Positions 52,049 to 61,721 of a stretch of 64,000 nucleotides of DNA are shown here, one piece after another. Positions within the stretch are counted from its first letter, which is position 1, and each line of letters opens with the position of its first letter. The notes beneath the pieces are model-generated. The model was given only the letters and a program-made list of their open reading frames with translations, did not search any database and was not told where the DNA came from. The translations under genes and the position numbers were made by a program. The stretch covers positions 22,354 through 86,353 of the forward strand of contig DXHY01000031.1 in the NCBI GenBank assembly GCA_019113175.1, read 5' to 3'. The DNA comes from Candidatus Eisenbergiella stercoravium (GTDB lineage Bacteria > Bacillota > Clostridia > Lachnospirales > Lachnospiraceae).

Positions 52049-52591
52049 TCATCCCTGTTGCAGCTTTGCCCTGTAGCTCATAACTGCAGCTATGGTCTTG
52101 GAATCCTCAATCTCACCTGACAGTATTTTGTCGCACAGCTCCTGTACGGTATAGGCTTCCACATTAATAAATTCATCCTCGTCAAGATGCTGATGCCCCC
52201 GTGCCAGCTCCGTTGCCAGATAAATATCGATCTTTTCGTTACAGAAAGCCACCGTGGTGCGTACGGTGATCAGCCACTCCATCTTTCCTGCAACATAGCC
52301 GGTTTCTTCCTCCAGCTCTCTCGCCGCCGCGTCCCGTGTCGGTTCTTCCGGTCCGTTCAGACCGCCTGCAGGAATTTCCAGCGTATATCTGTCCAGCGCA
52401 TTCCTGTACTGTCTGACCATAAGCAGCTTTCCATCCTCCCGGACAGGAACCACTGCCGCAGCTCCCTGATGCTTAATAAAATCCCATTTTACAATATGTC
52501 CATTCGGTACCTGTATGGTGTCCTTATAAAAGTCTACTATCGCGCCCTTATAAACCAGCTCTCTTTTCAGCCGCTTGAATTCCTCTGCCAT
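52049..52591 (-). CDS. nudF: NUDIX hydrolase, ADP-ribose pyrophosphatase type
   Basis: A 180-residue enzyme that cleaves ADP-ribose and related sugar nucleotides. The NUDIX box runs from GGLNGPEE to RELEEETGY (about residues 76-99), and the VRQYRNA and IPAGG segments are typical of the ADP-ribose group. The ATG at 52591 has AAGGAAATGG upstream and matches the usual start; a start 24 bases earlier is unsupported. Confidence 0.9.
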   Translation of the reverse strand: MAEEFKRLKRELVYKGAIVDFYKDTIQVPNGHIVKWDFIKHQGAAAVVPVREDGKLLMVRQYRNALDRYTLEIPAGGLNGPEEPTRDAAARELEEETGYVAGKMEWLITVRTTVAFCNEKIDIYLATELARGHQHLDEDEFINVEAYTVQELCDKILSGEIEDSKTIAAVMSYRAKLQQG

Positions 52592-52668
52592 TTTCCATTT
52601 CCTTTCTGCCGCCATCCGGCCTTACAGGGGTTTCCATAATGGGAAGAACAGCTTCCCCCACACCCACG

Positions 52669-52703
52669 AAAAAAAGCTCTGCAGGCATCGCCCACAGAGC
52701 TTT
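52669..52703 (-). terminator. Rho-independent terminator of rny
   Basis: A 9-bp stem (AAAGCTCTG / CAGAGCTTT) followed on the minus strand by a T-run, 25 bases after the rny stop. Confidence 0.88.
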
Positions 52704-52726
52704 CTGTTTCCTTTTTTATGACTGAC

Positions 52727-54274
52727 CTATTTTGCATAATCCGAGACACGGCTCTCTCTGATAACATTGACCTTGATCTGTCCGGGATACTCCAGATCGG
52801 CTTCAATCGCCTTTGAAATATCACGCGCCATCAGAACCATATCCGCATCTGATACCTGTTCAGGAATTACCATGACACGAATCTCTCTGCCTGCCTGAAT
52901 GGCATAAGATTTATCCACACCCTTGAAATTGTTTGCGATTTCTTCCAGCTGAGTCAGCCTGCTGGTATAGGTTTCCAGCGTTTCCCTTCTCGCCCCGGGC
53001 CGTGCAGCAGAAATCGTATCGGCTGCCTGCACAATACAGGAGATCAGAGAAGTCGGCTCCACATCGCCGTGATGGGACTCCACCGCATTGATGACCACAG
53101 CGGATTCCTTATACTTTTTGCAAAGTTCAACGCCAAGCTGAATATGAGAGCCTTCCATCTCGTGATCCACTGCCTTTCCAATATCATGCAGCAGACCCGC
53201 ACGCTTCGCCATTCTCACATCCAGTCCAAGCTCGCTTGCAAGAAGTCCTGACAATTGAGCCACTTCTATGGAATGCTTCAGAGCATTCTGTCCATAGCTC
53301 GTCCTGAACTTCAGTTTTCCAAGTAACTTTACGAGTTCGGGGTGAACGCTATGCACACCAACTTCCAGCAGCGCAGCTTCCCCTTCCTCCTTGATCATCA
53401 CTTCGACTTCCTTCTGGGCCTTTTCCACCATCTCTTCGATTCTGGCGGGATGAATCCGTCCATCCACAATCAGCTTTTCAAGCGCAATTCTTGCGACTTC
53501 TCTTCTGATCGGATCGAAGGAAGACAAAATTACCGCTTCCGGAGTATCGTCGATAATCAGATCCACACCGGTCAGCGTTTCCAGCGTTCTGATATTGCGG
53601 CCCTCACGTCCAATGATTCTTCCCTTCATCTCATCGTTGGGAAGCTGGACAACGGATATGGTGGCTTCCGCCACATGGTCAGCCGCACATCTCTGAATGG
53701 CGGTAACCACATACTCTCTGGCCTTCTTGTCCGCCTCTTCTTTTGCGCGGGCTTCCATATCCTTAATCATAACGGCCGATTCATGCTTTACTTCATCTTC
53801 AACAATTTTCAACAGGTAATCTTTTGCCTGTTCGGAGGTTAAACCTGAGATTCGTTCCAGTTCCTGTATTCTCTGCTCATTCAGCTTTGCAATCTCTGAC
53901 CTCTGCTTCGCCAGCTCACCTTCCCGGGCCGCAAGCACGGATTCCTTTTTTTCAAGAGCATCCGCCTTCTTGTCCACGTTCTCCTCTTTCTGCTGAACCC
54001 TTCTCTCAAAACGCTGAACCTCCGCTCTGCGTTCCTTGATCTCCTTATCCAGTTCGTTCTTGGCACGAATGGATTCTTCCTTCACCTCCAGCAGACCTTC
54101 CCGCTTCTTGGCCTCAGCCGACTTCAAAGCGTCGTCAATAATCTCCCTGGCTTTCTCCTCAGCGTTTCCGAGTTTCGTTTCCGTTTCCTTTTTCCTGTAT
54201 GCAGAAGTCACCACGAAAGTCACCGGGATCGAGATCACCAGCGTGACTGCTACCGCTATCACACAATAAAGCAT
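52727..54274 (-). CDS. rny: Ribonuclease Y
   Basis: A 515-residue membrane-anchored endoribonuclease that starts much of mRNA decay in Firmicutes. An N-terminal membrane helix is followed by a long coiled coil (about residues 30-195), a KH RNA-binding domain (about 205-270, [12 protein letters not shown]) and an HD domain with the catalytic HDIGKAVD (about residue 360). The ATG at 54274 lies 11 bases after AGGAGG; a GTG four codons earlier overlaps the site. Monocistronic. Confidence 0.95.
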   Translation of the reverse strand: MLYCVIAVAVTLVISIPVTFVVTSAYRKKETETKLGNAEEKAREIIDDALKSAEAKKREGLLEVKEESIRAKNELDKEIKERRAEVQRFERRVQQKEENVDKKADALEKKESVLAAREGELAKQRSEIAKLNEQRIQELERISGLTSEQAKDYLLKIVEDEVKHESAVMIKDMEARAKEEADKKAREYVVTAIQRCAADHVAEATISVVQLPNDEMKGRIIGREGRNIRTLETLTGVDLIIDDTPEAVILSSFDPIRREVARIALEKLIVDGRIHPARIEEMVEKAQKEVEVMIKEEGEAALLEVGVHSVHPELVKLLGKLKFRTSYGQNALKHSIEVAQLSGLLASELGLDVRMAKRAGLLHDIGKAVDHEMEGSHIQLGVELCKKYKESAVVINAVESHHGDVEPTSLISCIVQAADTISAARPGARRETLETYTSRLTQLEEIANNFKGVDKSYAIQAGREIRVMVIPEQVSDADMVLMARDISKAIEADLEYPGQIKVNVIRESRVSDYAK

Positions 54275-54371
54275 AGACAGGAGCACCTCCTTATTTAATT
54301 TTCATTGTACGAATATTTGCTATAGAATGTATGTATGCACAAACATTCTTATAATCGTTTACAACACTACA

Positions 54372-54400
54372 ATTTTAATAAATAACGGGTACTATGTCAA
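54372..54400 (-). promoter_or_regulatory. Promoter of rny
   Basis: TTGACA (54395-54400), 17 bp and TAAAAT (54372-54377) on the minus strand; the start would be near 54365. Confidence 0.78.
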
Positions 54401-54473
54401 GTACAAAAGCATTTTTTCATCTTCTTTCGTAGCTTCTGCACAAAAATGCCTCTTTTTCCCTGATATCCGCCTG

Positions 54474-55097
54474 TCAGTCATCATAGCAGCCGCCGCTCAT
54501 CGCTCTGCGGATTCCTTCCGCTGAAAAACCCCTTCGGAAGAGAAATGCCTGCATTCTTCTTTTCTCTGAAAGGTCTGCTTCCGCCGGTCTGAAATGCCTT
54601 TTTTCAAGAAGGGCGGCAATCAGTGCGGTCTCATCCTGTCCGCCGTCCCTTTCCTGTACCTGAGAAACGGCCTCCTCGATCATCTCTCTGTCCACACCTT
54701 TTCTGAGCAGTTCTTCCTCTATCCGTCTGAGGCCCTTCTTTCCGATCTGATCCTCCACATAGCTTCTGGCATAGGCTGCGTCGTTCACATAACCGTAGGA
54801 CTCCACATAGGAAAGAGCCTCTTCGATCACCTCTTCCGGATATTTTCCTGCACGAAGCTTTTCCATCAGCTGCTTTCTGGTATAGCTGCGGCTCTTCAAA
54901 AGGTACATACAGCGGAGTTTTGCCCGTTTGGGAAGAAGCGTCCGCATAATTTCCGCAAACGCCTCTTCCGAAAGCTCCTCCCCCTCTCTGATCCTGTACC
55001 GGGCAAGCTCCCCCTTATACAGAGGAAAGGTATACTCACTGTCAACGGTAACCACAACCCTTGTCTTTCCTTCCGACACAATCCTGTTAACCGTCAT
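54474..55097 (-). CDS. recX: RecA regulatory protein RecX
   Basis: A 207-residue all-helical protein that modulates RecA filaments. The central RecX repeats include LLKSRSYTRKQLMEKL and YGYVNDAAYARSYVEDQIGKKGLRRIEEELLRKGV. It begins 18 bases after the recA stop with GGCAGGAGAAGG before the ATG at 55097, so it is cotranscribed with recA and under LexA control. Confidence 0.92.
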   Translation of the reverse strand: MTVNRIVSEGKTRVVVTVDSEYTFPLYKGELARYRIREGEELSEEAFAEIMRTLLPKRAKLRCMYLLKSRSYTRKQLMEKLRAGKYPEEVIEEALSYVESYGYVNDAAYARSYVEDQIGKKGLRRIEEELLRKGVDREMIEEAVSQVQERDGGQDETALIAALLEKRHFRPAEADLSEKRRMQAFLFRRGFSAEGIRRAMSGGCYDD

Positions 55098-55115
55098 CTG
55101 TCCTTCTCCTGCCGC

Positions 55116-56261
55116 TTACTCAGGCTGCTTTCCGGACTGCATTTCAGGCTGTTTTCCAGCCGGCGCCTCCGGCTGTCCATCCGTCCGTCTGTCAGGCTGC
55201 TTTCCGGCCTTCTCCGGGGCCTTTTCCTTCCTGCCGCCCGTCTCTTCCTCCTCTTCCTGAGGCTTCACATCGACAATATAGTGCGCCCTTACCTTCTGCT
55301 CGATCTCATCACAGATCTCGGGATGATCCGCCAGGAAGGCCTTGGCATTCTCCCTGCCCTGGCCGATCTTATTTCCTTCATAGGCAAACCACGCGCCGCT
55401 CTTGTTGACGATATTCACCGCGACCGCAAGATCCAGAATATCTCCCTCCCTGGAGATTCCCTTTCCGAACATGATGTCGAATTCCGCTTCCTTAAACGGC
55501 GGAGCGATCTTGTTCTTCACCACCTTCACGCGGGTGCGGTTTCCCACGACCTCACCGCCCTGCTTGAGCGCCTCAATCCTGCGGACATCCAGCCTGATTG
55601 TGGAATAGAACTTAAGTGCCCGGCCGCCGGTGGTGGTTTCCGGATTTCCGAACATGACGCCCACCTTCTCACGCAGCTGGTTGATGAAAATCACCGTACA
55701 GTTCGACTTGCTGATCACGGCAGTGAGCTTACGCAGAGCCTGGGACATCAGTCTTGCCTGCAGGCCAACATGAGAATCGCCCATGTCCCCGTCGATCTCC
55801 GCCTTCGGCACCAGAGCCGCAACCGAGTCAACGACAATAATGTCAATCGCACCGGAACGGACCATCGTTTCGGTGATCTCCAGCGCCTGCTCTCCGTTAT
55901 CAGGCTGTGAAATATACAGGTTATCGATATCCACACCGATATTCTTCGCGTAGACGGGATCCAGCGCATGCTCCGCATCAATAAAGCCGGCAATTCCCCC
56001 GCGCTTCTGAACCTCAGCAATCATATGGAGCGTCACAGTCGTCTTACCGCTGGATTCCGGTCCGTATATTTCCACAATTCTTCCTCTGGGAATACCGCCG
56101 AGTCCCAGCGCAATGTCAAGGCTGAGGGAACCCGTGGGAATGGTTTCCACATTCATCTGTGAGGCCGGATCTCCCAGCTTCATCACGGCTCCCTTACCAT
56201 ACTGTTTCTCAATCTGTGCCAGCGCCGCATCCAGCGCTTTCAGTTTTTCTTCTCTTTCCAT
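55116..56261 (-). CDS. recA: Recombinase RecA
   Basis: A 381-residue DNA strand-exchange ATPase and coprotease for LexA. Walker A is GPESSGKTT (about residues 65-73); the [18 protein letters not shown] stretch is the central Walker B and loop 1 region, and [21 protein letters not shown] is loop 2. After residue ~325 the C-terminal tail is longer than usual and contains repeats of GKQPE/GKQPD, with Glu-rich and Lys/Arg-rich parts. The ATG at 56261 follows GGAAGAGG. Confidence 0.96.
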   Translation of the reverse strand: MEREEKLKALDAALAQIEKQYGKGAVMKLGDPASQMNVETIPTGSLSLDIALGLGGIPRGRIVEIYGPESSGKTTVTLHMIAEVQKRGGIAGFIDAEHALDPVYAKNIGVDIDNLYISQPDNGEQALEITETMVRSGAIDIIVVDSVAALVPKAEIDGDMGDSHVGLQARLMSQALRKLTAVISKSNCTVIFINQLREKVGVMFGNPETTTGGRALKFYSTIRLDVRRIEALKQGGEVVGNRTRVKVVKNKIAPPFKEAEFDIMFGKGISREGDILDLAVAVNIVNKSGAWFAYEGNKIGQGRENAKAFLADHPEICDEIEQKVRAHYIVDVKPQEEEEETGGRKEKAPEKAGKQPDRRTDGQPEAPAGKQPEMQSGKQPE

Positions 56262-56277
56262 CTCTTCCTCTTTTCCT

Positions 56278-56296
56278 GCCGCCGGAAGGGCGGCAT
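56278..56296 (-). other. Hairpin in the recA leader
   Basis: TGCCGCC and GGCGGCA arms with a five-base loop lie about 16 bases before the recA start codon. It could affect ribosome access; no T-run follows. Confidence 0.55.
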
Positions 56297-56369
56297 TTCA
56301 TTGAAAGGAGCTGCCGGCAGGGATAACTTCCTCTCTGTACCGGCTGTAGGTCAGCGTCCTTTTTCTCCC

Positions 56370-56417
56370 AGAACAAATGTTCTCTTTTATCTTAAAACAT
56401 CCGTCCCGATTTGTCAA
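56370..56417 (-). promoter_or_regulatory. recA promoter with LexA (SOS) box
   Basis: TTGACA (56412-56417), 17 bp and TAAGAT (56389-56394) on the minus strand. GAACAAATGTTC at 56371-56382 fits the Gram-positive LexA consensus GAAC-N4-GTTC and covers the predicted start. RecX would be induced together with RecA. The remaining 56418-56560 shows no gene. Confidence 0.88.
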
Positions 56418-56569
56418 TTCTCTTTCCTGAAATAAAGGCGAAACGCCAGAAAGCCGCAATCCGGCTTATGCACTGCATGTTCTGACTGAAAAAGACCTGA
56501 AAAATGAATGTGATTTATTGTAGCATGTTTTTTTCAGGAAATCCACCCGTTTCTGCAAATCTGTTGAAA

Positions 56570-56602
56570 AGAACCCCGCGGACAATCAATCCGCAGGGTT
56601 CT
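56570..56602 (-). terminator. Rho-independent terminator of the zinc-ribbon membrane protein gene
   Basis: Arms AGAACCCCGCGGA and TCCGCAGGGTTCT (one mismatch) form a 13-bp stem followed on the minus strand by TTTTC, directly after the stop. Confidence 0.82.
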
Positions 56603-56604
56603 TT

Positions 56605-58038
56605 TTAGAATTTTGTCACATACCGTTCATAATCCCGGATGGTTGCCGTCACCCAGCCCGTACTGTCGCTTGTTGTATAATTAAAACCGATCTCCAGACC
56701 GACAGGCGTGTAGAACACAATATTTGTATTCTCATCAGAAAGGAAGTCCAGAAGCTGTTCATCATCCATGCTGTCCACTACCGGAACCGTACCGTTCTGA
56801 TAGTCATTCTGGCTGCGGAATTCATCTGCAAGCTGCTGATTATATTTAATCAGGCTCCCGTTATTCAGTACCTCGCCGCTGATGAGATCGATGTTAATGC
56901 TGTAGAGAGAAATGCTGGACTGCCCGTCCATCACATAGGACTCCTCCAGAACGATGCTGATCTTTTCCTCATCCATATAGGTAACGTAGCCAGTGCTTTC
57001 CGCATTGTAGACCACATCATCTCCCTGCCATGCCCTGTAATAATTGTACAGAGTGCTGAAATAAGTGGCCTCTGTCTCGATCAGCTCATTCAGCTCCTCC
57101 AGCCGGGGGATATTTCCGCCGGTCAGCTGCGGATACCGGCCGACAGCAGTCGCGCCTGTCTCATCGTCCGTCAGATCATATTCTTCCCACTCCACGGAAT
57201 AGCTCAGATCATCCCGAACCGCATTTGCCAGAGTCACATAATACTCATCGTCCTCACTCGGTACATATTCCTCTTCCGGCTCCTGATCCGGTATCGTTTC
57301 CCGTGGCGTATCATACTCATAGGGAAGCTGTCCGTACCATTCATCCGATCCGTTTCCTTCATATGGATAGGGAATTCCAAAATCTTCCTGCCACTGGTCC
57401 GGCACCAGACGAGATGTCCTTACAGACCTTTTCACCAGGAAGAAAATAAGAATCATCCCCAGACACAGCAGCACGGCAAGCACCGTTATGACGACAGCGG
57501 CAGCCACTTTTCCGTTATTTCTTCTGTCCTCTCCCGCTCCATAAGCGCCATGGCCCTGCGGACCATATGGAGGCATACCGCCCCCGAAATACGGGCCGTA
57601 AGGCTGTCCCTGATAAGGCTGCCAGGGCCCCTGTCCCGCCTGCTGGCCGTAACCGGGTGCACTCTGCGGACCGTAACCGGGACCGTTCTGTGAGCCATAA
57701 CCTGCACCATTCTGCGGGCCATAGCCTGATACGCTCTGCGAACCATAGCCTGCACCACTCTGTGAAGCGTAACCTGAACCATCATTCTGCGGGCCGTACC
57801 AGCCCTGGCTGCCCTCCGGCCCCGGGCCATAACCGGCAGCATTCTGCTGTCCATACCCTGCGCCATTCTGCCCGACGCCATTCATTCCGGCCGAATTTTC
57901 ATTCCAGGCGTCTGCAGCCGCCTGCCCCTCCGGCACGCCGTTTTCCCTTCCGTAACCGCAGTTTACGCATACGCCGCCTCTGGTGAGAGCGCCGCATTTC
58001 GGGCAAAAAGTGTATTCCTCCTCGTGCGCTTCGTTCAT
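56605..58038 (-). CDS. Zinc-ribbon membrane protein with Gly-Tyr-Gly repeat region and DUF3298-like domain
   Basis: A 477-residue protein. The N terminus carries a zinc ribbon (CPKCG and CVNCG, residues 12-30). Residues ~45-165 are low-complexity, with about eight copies of an eight-residue unit ending in GYG(P/S/Q)Q. One membrane helix follows (about residues 180-205), then an acidic linker (EPEEEYVPSEDDE) and an extracytoplasmic domain (about 270-477) resembling DUF3298/DUF4163-type domains. So the ribbon and repeats face the cytoplasm. Function unknown. The ATG at 58038 follows GGAGGG; upstream in-frame codons lack a site. It separates cinA from recA, which usually adjoin. Confidence 0.8.
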   Translation of the reverse strand: MNEAHEEEYTFCPKCGALTRGGVCVNCGYGRENGVPEGQAAADAWNENSAGMNGVGQNGAGYGQQNAAGYGPGPEGSQGWYGPQNDGSGYASQSGAGYGSQSVSGYGPQNGAGYGSQNGPGYGPQSAPGYGQQAGQGPWQPYQGQPYGPYFGGGMPPYGPQGHGAYGAGEDRRNNGKVAAAVVITVLAVLLCLGMILIFFLVKRSVRTSRLVPDQWQEDFGIPYPYEGNGSDEWYGQLPYEYDTPRETIPDQEPEEEYVPSEDDEYYVTLANAVRDDLSYSVEWEEYDLTDDETGATAVGRYPQLTGGNIPRLEELNELIETEATYFSTLYNYYRAWQGDDVVYNAESTGYVTYMDEEKISIVLEESYVMDGQSSISLYSINIDLISGEVLNNGSLIKYNQQLADEFRSQNDYQNGTVPVVDSMDDEQLLDFLSDENTNIVFYTPVGLEIGFNYTTSDSTGWVTATIRDYERYVTKF

Positions 58039-58080
58039 AATCATCCCTCCGTCGGCCCCTGGGGCCGCAAGCGTATTCCG

Positions 58081-58260
58081 TCTCTCCCCGCTATCCGGCA
58101 AAAACCTGCGGCCTGCCGGAATTTTCGCTGCCGGTCACACAGTGACCAGCAACGGGCAATCTGGCATTTAAAGTTCGCTTTGCGAAGCCAAACCGCCTGT
58201 TGAATCATGCCGGCTCCTGATCACGCAGCGAGTGCGTAGTCAGGGTATGACATGTAACGA
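58081..58260. other. Hairpin-rich intergenic region between cinA and the zinc-ribbon gene
   Basis: Several inverted repeats follow each other: GGTCAC/GTGACC (around 58132-58147), TTCG/CGAA (around 58173-58186) and CTGA-ACGCA with TGCGT-TCAG (58217-58243). None has a clear T-run, so they are not simple terminators. No gene is seen here. Confidence 0.5.
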
Positions 58261-58264
58261 ATTC

Positions 58265-59515
58265 TCAGTCGAATACCTCCAGAATGCATCTGCGCATCAG
58301 CGTCAGCGCAGCCGCCACGGAGGATTCCCGGATCTTTGCCCGGCTGCCCTTAAAGCGGAATTCTTCCACCCACACATTGCCGCAGACAAAGCATGCCATA
58401 TAAACCAGACCCACAGGCTTCTCCTCACTCCCGCCGTCAGGTCCGGCAATTCCGGTTATGGAAACCGCCACATCCGCTCCGGCGGCCTTCGCGCCGCCTA
58501 CGGCCATCTCCTGTGCAGTCTGCGGGCTTACGGCACCGTATTTTTCCAGCGTTTCCTTTTTCACGCCAGCCAGCCTGCGCTTCGCCTTGTTGGAATAGGT
58601 GATCAGCCCGGTCTTAAACACGTCCGATACGCCCGGCACATTGACCAGCCTTCCGGCAAGCAGACCGGCGGTGCAGGATTCCACCGTGGCAGCTGTCAGA
58701 TCATTCTTTTTCAGAAGACGCACAACGGCATCCTCCAGTGTCACATCATTTTTTGTAGTATAAACCGCTCTGCCGAACCGGCGCTCCAGCTCCTTCACCA
58801 CAGGCTTCACCAGCTTCCTGGCCGCCTTCTCATCCTCCGCCCGGGCGGTGACGCGCAGATGCACCTCTCCCGTCTTGGCATAGGGAGCCACCGTCGGATT
58901 CTGCAGCGCTTCCAGGTCTGTAATCAGAGCCTCCACGCCGCTCTCGCCCAGCCCGCAGATTTTCACCGTACGGGAATAAATCACCGCGGGCCCGTTCGGA
59001 TCCAGGGACAGAAGGTAAGGCGCGATGCTCTTTTCAAACATGGGAATCAGCTCATTCGGCGGTCCGGGGAGCAGCACGATCCGCTTCCCATCCTTTTCCA
59101 GAATGATTCCGGGGGCCGTACCGTTGTCGTTGTCCACCACAACAGCCCCCTCCGGCACCAATGCCTGTTTCCTGTTATTATCCGTCATCTTCAGGCCGCG
59201 TTCCCGAAAATAAGCCTCGATGCGGGAAAGGGAACGGGCATCCTCCACCAGCTTCCTTCCGCAGACCTGTGCCGCCGTTTCCTTCGTCAGATCATCCTGG
59301 GTGGGCCCGAGACCGCCTGAGAGAATCAGAATGTCGGAGCGCTCCAGACCGGTTTTCAGAATTCCGGCAAGCCTCTCCCCGTTGTCTCCCACCACCGTCT
59401 GGTAGTAGCAGGACAGCCCCAGGGCCGCGCACTGCTCCGCCATCCAGGCCGCATTGGTATTCACAATATTTCCGAGCAGCAGCTCGGTACCCACGCAAAT
59501 CAGTTCTACCGTCAT
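58265..59515 (-). CDS. cinA: CinA-family protein (competence/damage-inducible protein A)
   Basis: A 416-residue protein. The N-terminal half is a MoCF-like/ADP-ribose pyrophosphatase domain (GTELLLGNIVNTNA, SGGLGPTQDDLTKE); the C-terminal ~160 residues form the CinA domain, often an NMN amidohydrolase (ATVESCTAGLLAGRL..ITYSN..TGIAGPDGG). It probably recycles pyridine nucleotides. It lies 20 bases after pgsA. GAGAGGC precedes the ATG at 59515. Confidence 0.93.
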   Translation of the reverse strand: MTVELICVGTELLLGNIVNTNAAWMAEQCAALGLSCYYQTVVGDNGERLAGILKTGLERSDILILSGGLGPTQDDLTKETAAQVCGRKLVEDARSLSRIEAYFRERGLKMTDNNRKQALVPEGAVVVDNDNGTAPGIILEKDGKRIVLLPGPPNELIPMFEKSIAPYLLSLDPNGPAVIYSRTVKICGLGESGVEALITDLEALQNPTVAPYAKTGEVHLRVTARAEDEKAARKLVKPVVKELERRFGRAVYTTKNDVTLEDAVVRLLKKNDLTAATVESCTAGLLAGRLVNVPGVSDVFKTGLITYSNKAKRRLAGVKKETLEKYGAVSPQTAQEMAVGGAKAAGADVAVSITGIAGPDGGSEEKPVGLVYMACFVCGNVWVEEFRFKGSRAKIRESSVAAALTLMRRCILEVFD

Positions 59516-59535
59516 AATTGCCTCTCCGGGATCTC

Positions 59536-60072
59536 CTATTTGGGATCCTTCATCACGTCCTTATTTTTCACCAGATAATCGATCAGGGACACCACCGTCA
59601 GGATCAGCGCGATCCACATGACGATCTGCGTCACGATGGAAAGTGCGGAGATATCCGCGATCATCAGGATGATCATTATCATCTGGAAGGTGGTTTTAAA
59701 TTTACCCCACCAGCTTGCCGCAATGACCACGCCCTTATCGGAAGCCACCAGACGGAAGCCGCTGATGATGAATTCACGGCTGATGATGACGATGACGATC
59801 CAGGCGGGAATCCTTCCCAGCTCCACCAGGCAGATCATGGCGGAGCAGACCAGCAGCTTATCGGCAAGCGGATCCATGAATTTTCCAAAGGTGGTCACCA
59901 GATTGTATTTTCGCGCGATCTTACCGTCCAGAAGATCGGTAAGGCTTGCGATCACGAACAGTGCGAGAGCGATCCACTTTCCCGCAGCCCCTCCGATCGG
60001 GACAAGCATGAATACCACGAAGGGCACGATCATGATCATTCTGAGTATGGTCAGCTTATTCGGTAAATTCAT
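59536..60072 (-). CDS. pgsA: CDP-diacylglycerol-glycerol-3-phosphate 3-phosphatidyltransferase
   Basis: A 178-residue membrane enzyme making phosphatidylglycerol phosphate. The CDP-alcohol phosphotransferase motif DLLDGKIARKYNLVTTFGKFMDPLADK (D-G-x2-A-R-x8-G-x3-D-x3-D) starts near residue 47. About five membrane helices. The start overlaps the rimO end by 17 bases, with GGAG inside rimO. Confidence 0.95.
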   Translation of the reverse strand: MNLPNKLTILRMIMIVPFVVFMLVPIGGAAGKWIALALFVIASLTDLLDGKIARKYNLVTTFGKFMDPLADKLLVCSAMICLVELGRIPAWIVIVIISREFIISGFRLVASDKGVVIAASWWGKFKTTFQMIMIILMIADISALSIVTQIVMWIALILTVVSLIDYLVKNKDVMKDPK

Positions 60073-61393
60073 CTTCCAGTTCTCCTATCAAATCATATTC
60101 ATAAGACCCGGTCACGCGGGCCCTGACAAAATCTCCGGTCAGAAGCTGTCTTGAGGTGTTAATAAAAAGCAGGCCGTCCACGCCGGGAGCATCCATGTAG
60201 GTTCTGGCAACATAGGCGTTCTCGTCCTCCACCTTTCCTTCAATCATGGCGAGGATTGTCCGCCCCTTCATGCTTTCTGCCTTTTCAAAAGCGATCTCCT
60301 GCTGCAGCTCCATCAGCTCATCCCTGCGGGCTTCCTTGATCTCCTGGGGCACCTGATCCGGCATTTCAGCCGCCGGTGTTCCCTCCTCCTGCGAATAGGG
60401 GAAAACGCCAAGCCGGTCGAATTCCATCTCATCCACAAAATTGTAAAGCTCCTCAAAATCCTCCTGGGTCTCACCGGGGAAACCGCTGATCAGCGTGGTG
60501 CGCAGGCAGATGTCCGGAACCGCCTCCCGGATCTGAGCGATGCGTTCCCGAAGCTCCTCCTGATTCGTCCGCCTGCCCATTTTCTTCAGGATTCTGTCCG
60601 AAGCGTGCTGGATGGGCATATCGAGATAATGGCAGATCTTCGGTTCTCTTTTTATGCAGTCGATCAGCTCCGGCGTGATCTCCTCCGGATAGCAGTACAG
60701 AAGACGGATCCAGTACAGTCCGGGAATGCGGCAGAGCTTTTCCAGAAGCTCGGGAAGGGCCTTTTTCCCATACAGATCTTTGCCGTAAACGGTGGTTTCC
60801 TGTGCCACAAGGATCAGCTCCCGCACGCCGCACGCCGCCAGCTCTTCAGCCTCCTTCACCAATGCCTCCATGGGCACACTGCGGTAGCTTCCCCGCACCT
60901 TTGGAATGATGCAGTAGGTACAGCGCTTGTCGCAGCCCTCCGCGATCTTGAGATAGGCGTAATGGCCGCCGGTGGTCACGCTGCGCTTCTTTCCATAGAT
61001 AATCGGCGCATCGGCTTCCGTAATATGGTTTTTCCTCTGTCCCGCCAGCACTTCATCGATGGCGTCCGCCACGCTGTCTATGGCCATGGTTCCCAGGATC
61101 TCATCCACCTCCGGGATTTCCTGAAGAATTTCCTCCCGATAACGCTGGGCGAGACAGCCTGCGGCTATGAGTATCCGGATCTTTCCTTCCTTTTTCAGCT
61201 CTGCCATCTGCAAAAGCGTATTTACACTTTCCTCCTTGGCATCTCCGATAAAGCAGCAGGTATTGACCACCACGGCCTCTGCCTCTGCCTCATCGTCCGT
61301 AAAGCTATGTCCCCGCTGTGCCAGCATGCCAAGCATCATTTCCGTATCCACCAGATTCTTGTCACAGCCGAGGGAAATAAACAGTATTTTCAT
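60056..61393 (-). CDS. rimO: Ribosomal protein S12 methylthiotransferase
   Basis: A 445-residue radical SAM enzyme that adds a methylthio group to Asp of ribosomal protein S12. The N-terminal UPF0004 domain has cysteines in LGCDKNLVDTE, NTCCFIGDAKEES and AGCLAQRY; the radical SAM triad is GCDKRCTYCIIP (about residue 150). A TRAM domain ends the protein (about residues 375-445). The ATG at 61393 is the family's usual start, though its ribosome binding site is weak; a longer form would overlap rpoZ. Confidence 0.95.
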   Translation of the reverse strand: MKILFISLGCDKNLVDTEMMLGMLAQRGHSFTDDEAEAEAVVVNTCCFIGDAKEESVNTLLQMAELKKEGKIRILIAAGCLAQRYREEILQEIPEVDEILGTMAIDSVADAIDEVLAGQRKNHITEADAPIIYGKKRSVTTGGHYAYLKIAEGCDKRCTYCIIPKVRGSYRSVPMEALVKEAEELAACGVRELILVAQETTVYGKDLYGKKALPELLEKLCRIPGLYWIRLLYCYPEEITPELIDCIKREPKICHYLDMPIQHASDRILKKMGRRTNQEELRERIAQIREAVPDICLRTTLISGFPGETQEDFEELYNFVDEMEFDRLGVFPYSQEEGTPAAEMPDQVPQEIKEARRDELMELQQEIAFEKAESMKGRTILAMIEGKVEDENAYVARTYMDAPGVDGLLFINTSRQLLTGDFVRARVTGSYEYDLIGELEDEFTE

Positions 61394-61454
61394 AGGTTCT
61401 ACTGAAAAAAGAGAAATGCCCGAAGCGATTTCTCTTCCTTCTTTTCCTTTCCCG

Positions 61455-61718
61455 TCATTCTTCCACGCCAAGCTCCGCAGCGGCTTCTTCATCGCTCAGG
61501 ATGCGGATCTTTCCTTCGTTCAGCTCCTCTACGGCAGCGGACAGGGGCTTCATGCCCGTTTTCATGCTCACCATCGGCTCGTCTCCGGCGATGATCTGTC
61601 TGGCTCTCTTCGCCGTCGCCATCACGATGGAATAACGGCTGCTGACGATCTTATCCTCGCCCTCCTTAACGCCGCTGTTTACCACTTTCATCAAATCACT
61701 GTAAGAGGGATGTAACAT
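61455..61718 (-). CDS. rpoZ: DNA-directed RNA polymerase omega subunit
   Basis: An 87-residue subunit that aids assembly of RNA polymerase. The core motif SRYSIVMATAKRARQI (residues 27-42) is diagnostic. It begins three bases after the gmk stop, with AAAGGAG before the ATG at 61718, in the conserved gmk-rpoZ order. Confidence 0.94.
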   Translation of the reverse strand: MLHPSYSDLMKVVNSGVKEGEDKIVSSRYSIVMATAKRARQIIAGDEPMVSMKTGMKPLSAAVEELNEGKIRILSDEEAAAELGVEE

Positions 61719-61721
61719 TTT

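Noticed and set aside
54594..55910. A 438-codon plus-strand frame across recX and recA
   Set aside because: It spans two conserved minus-strand genes and a gene boundary; no domain or ribosome binding site supports it.
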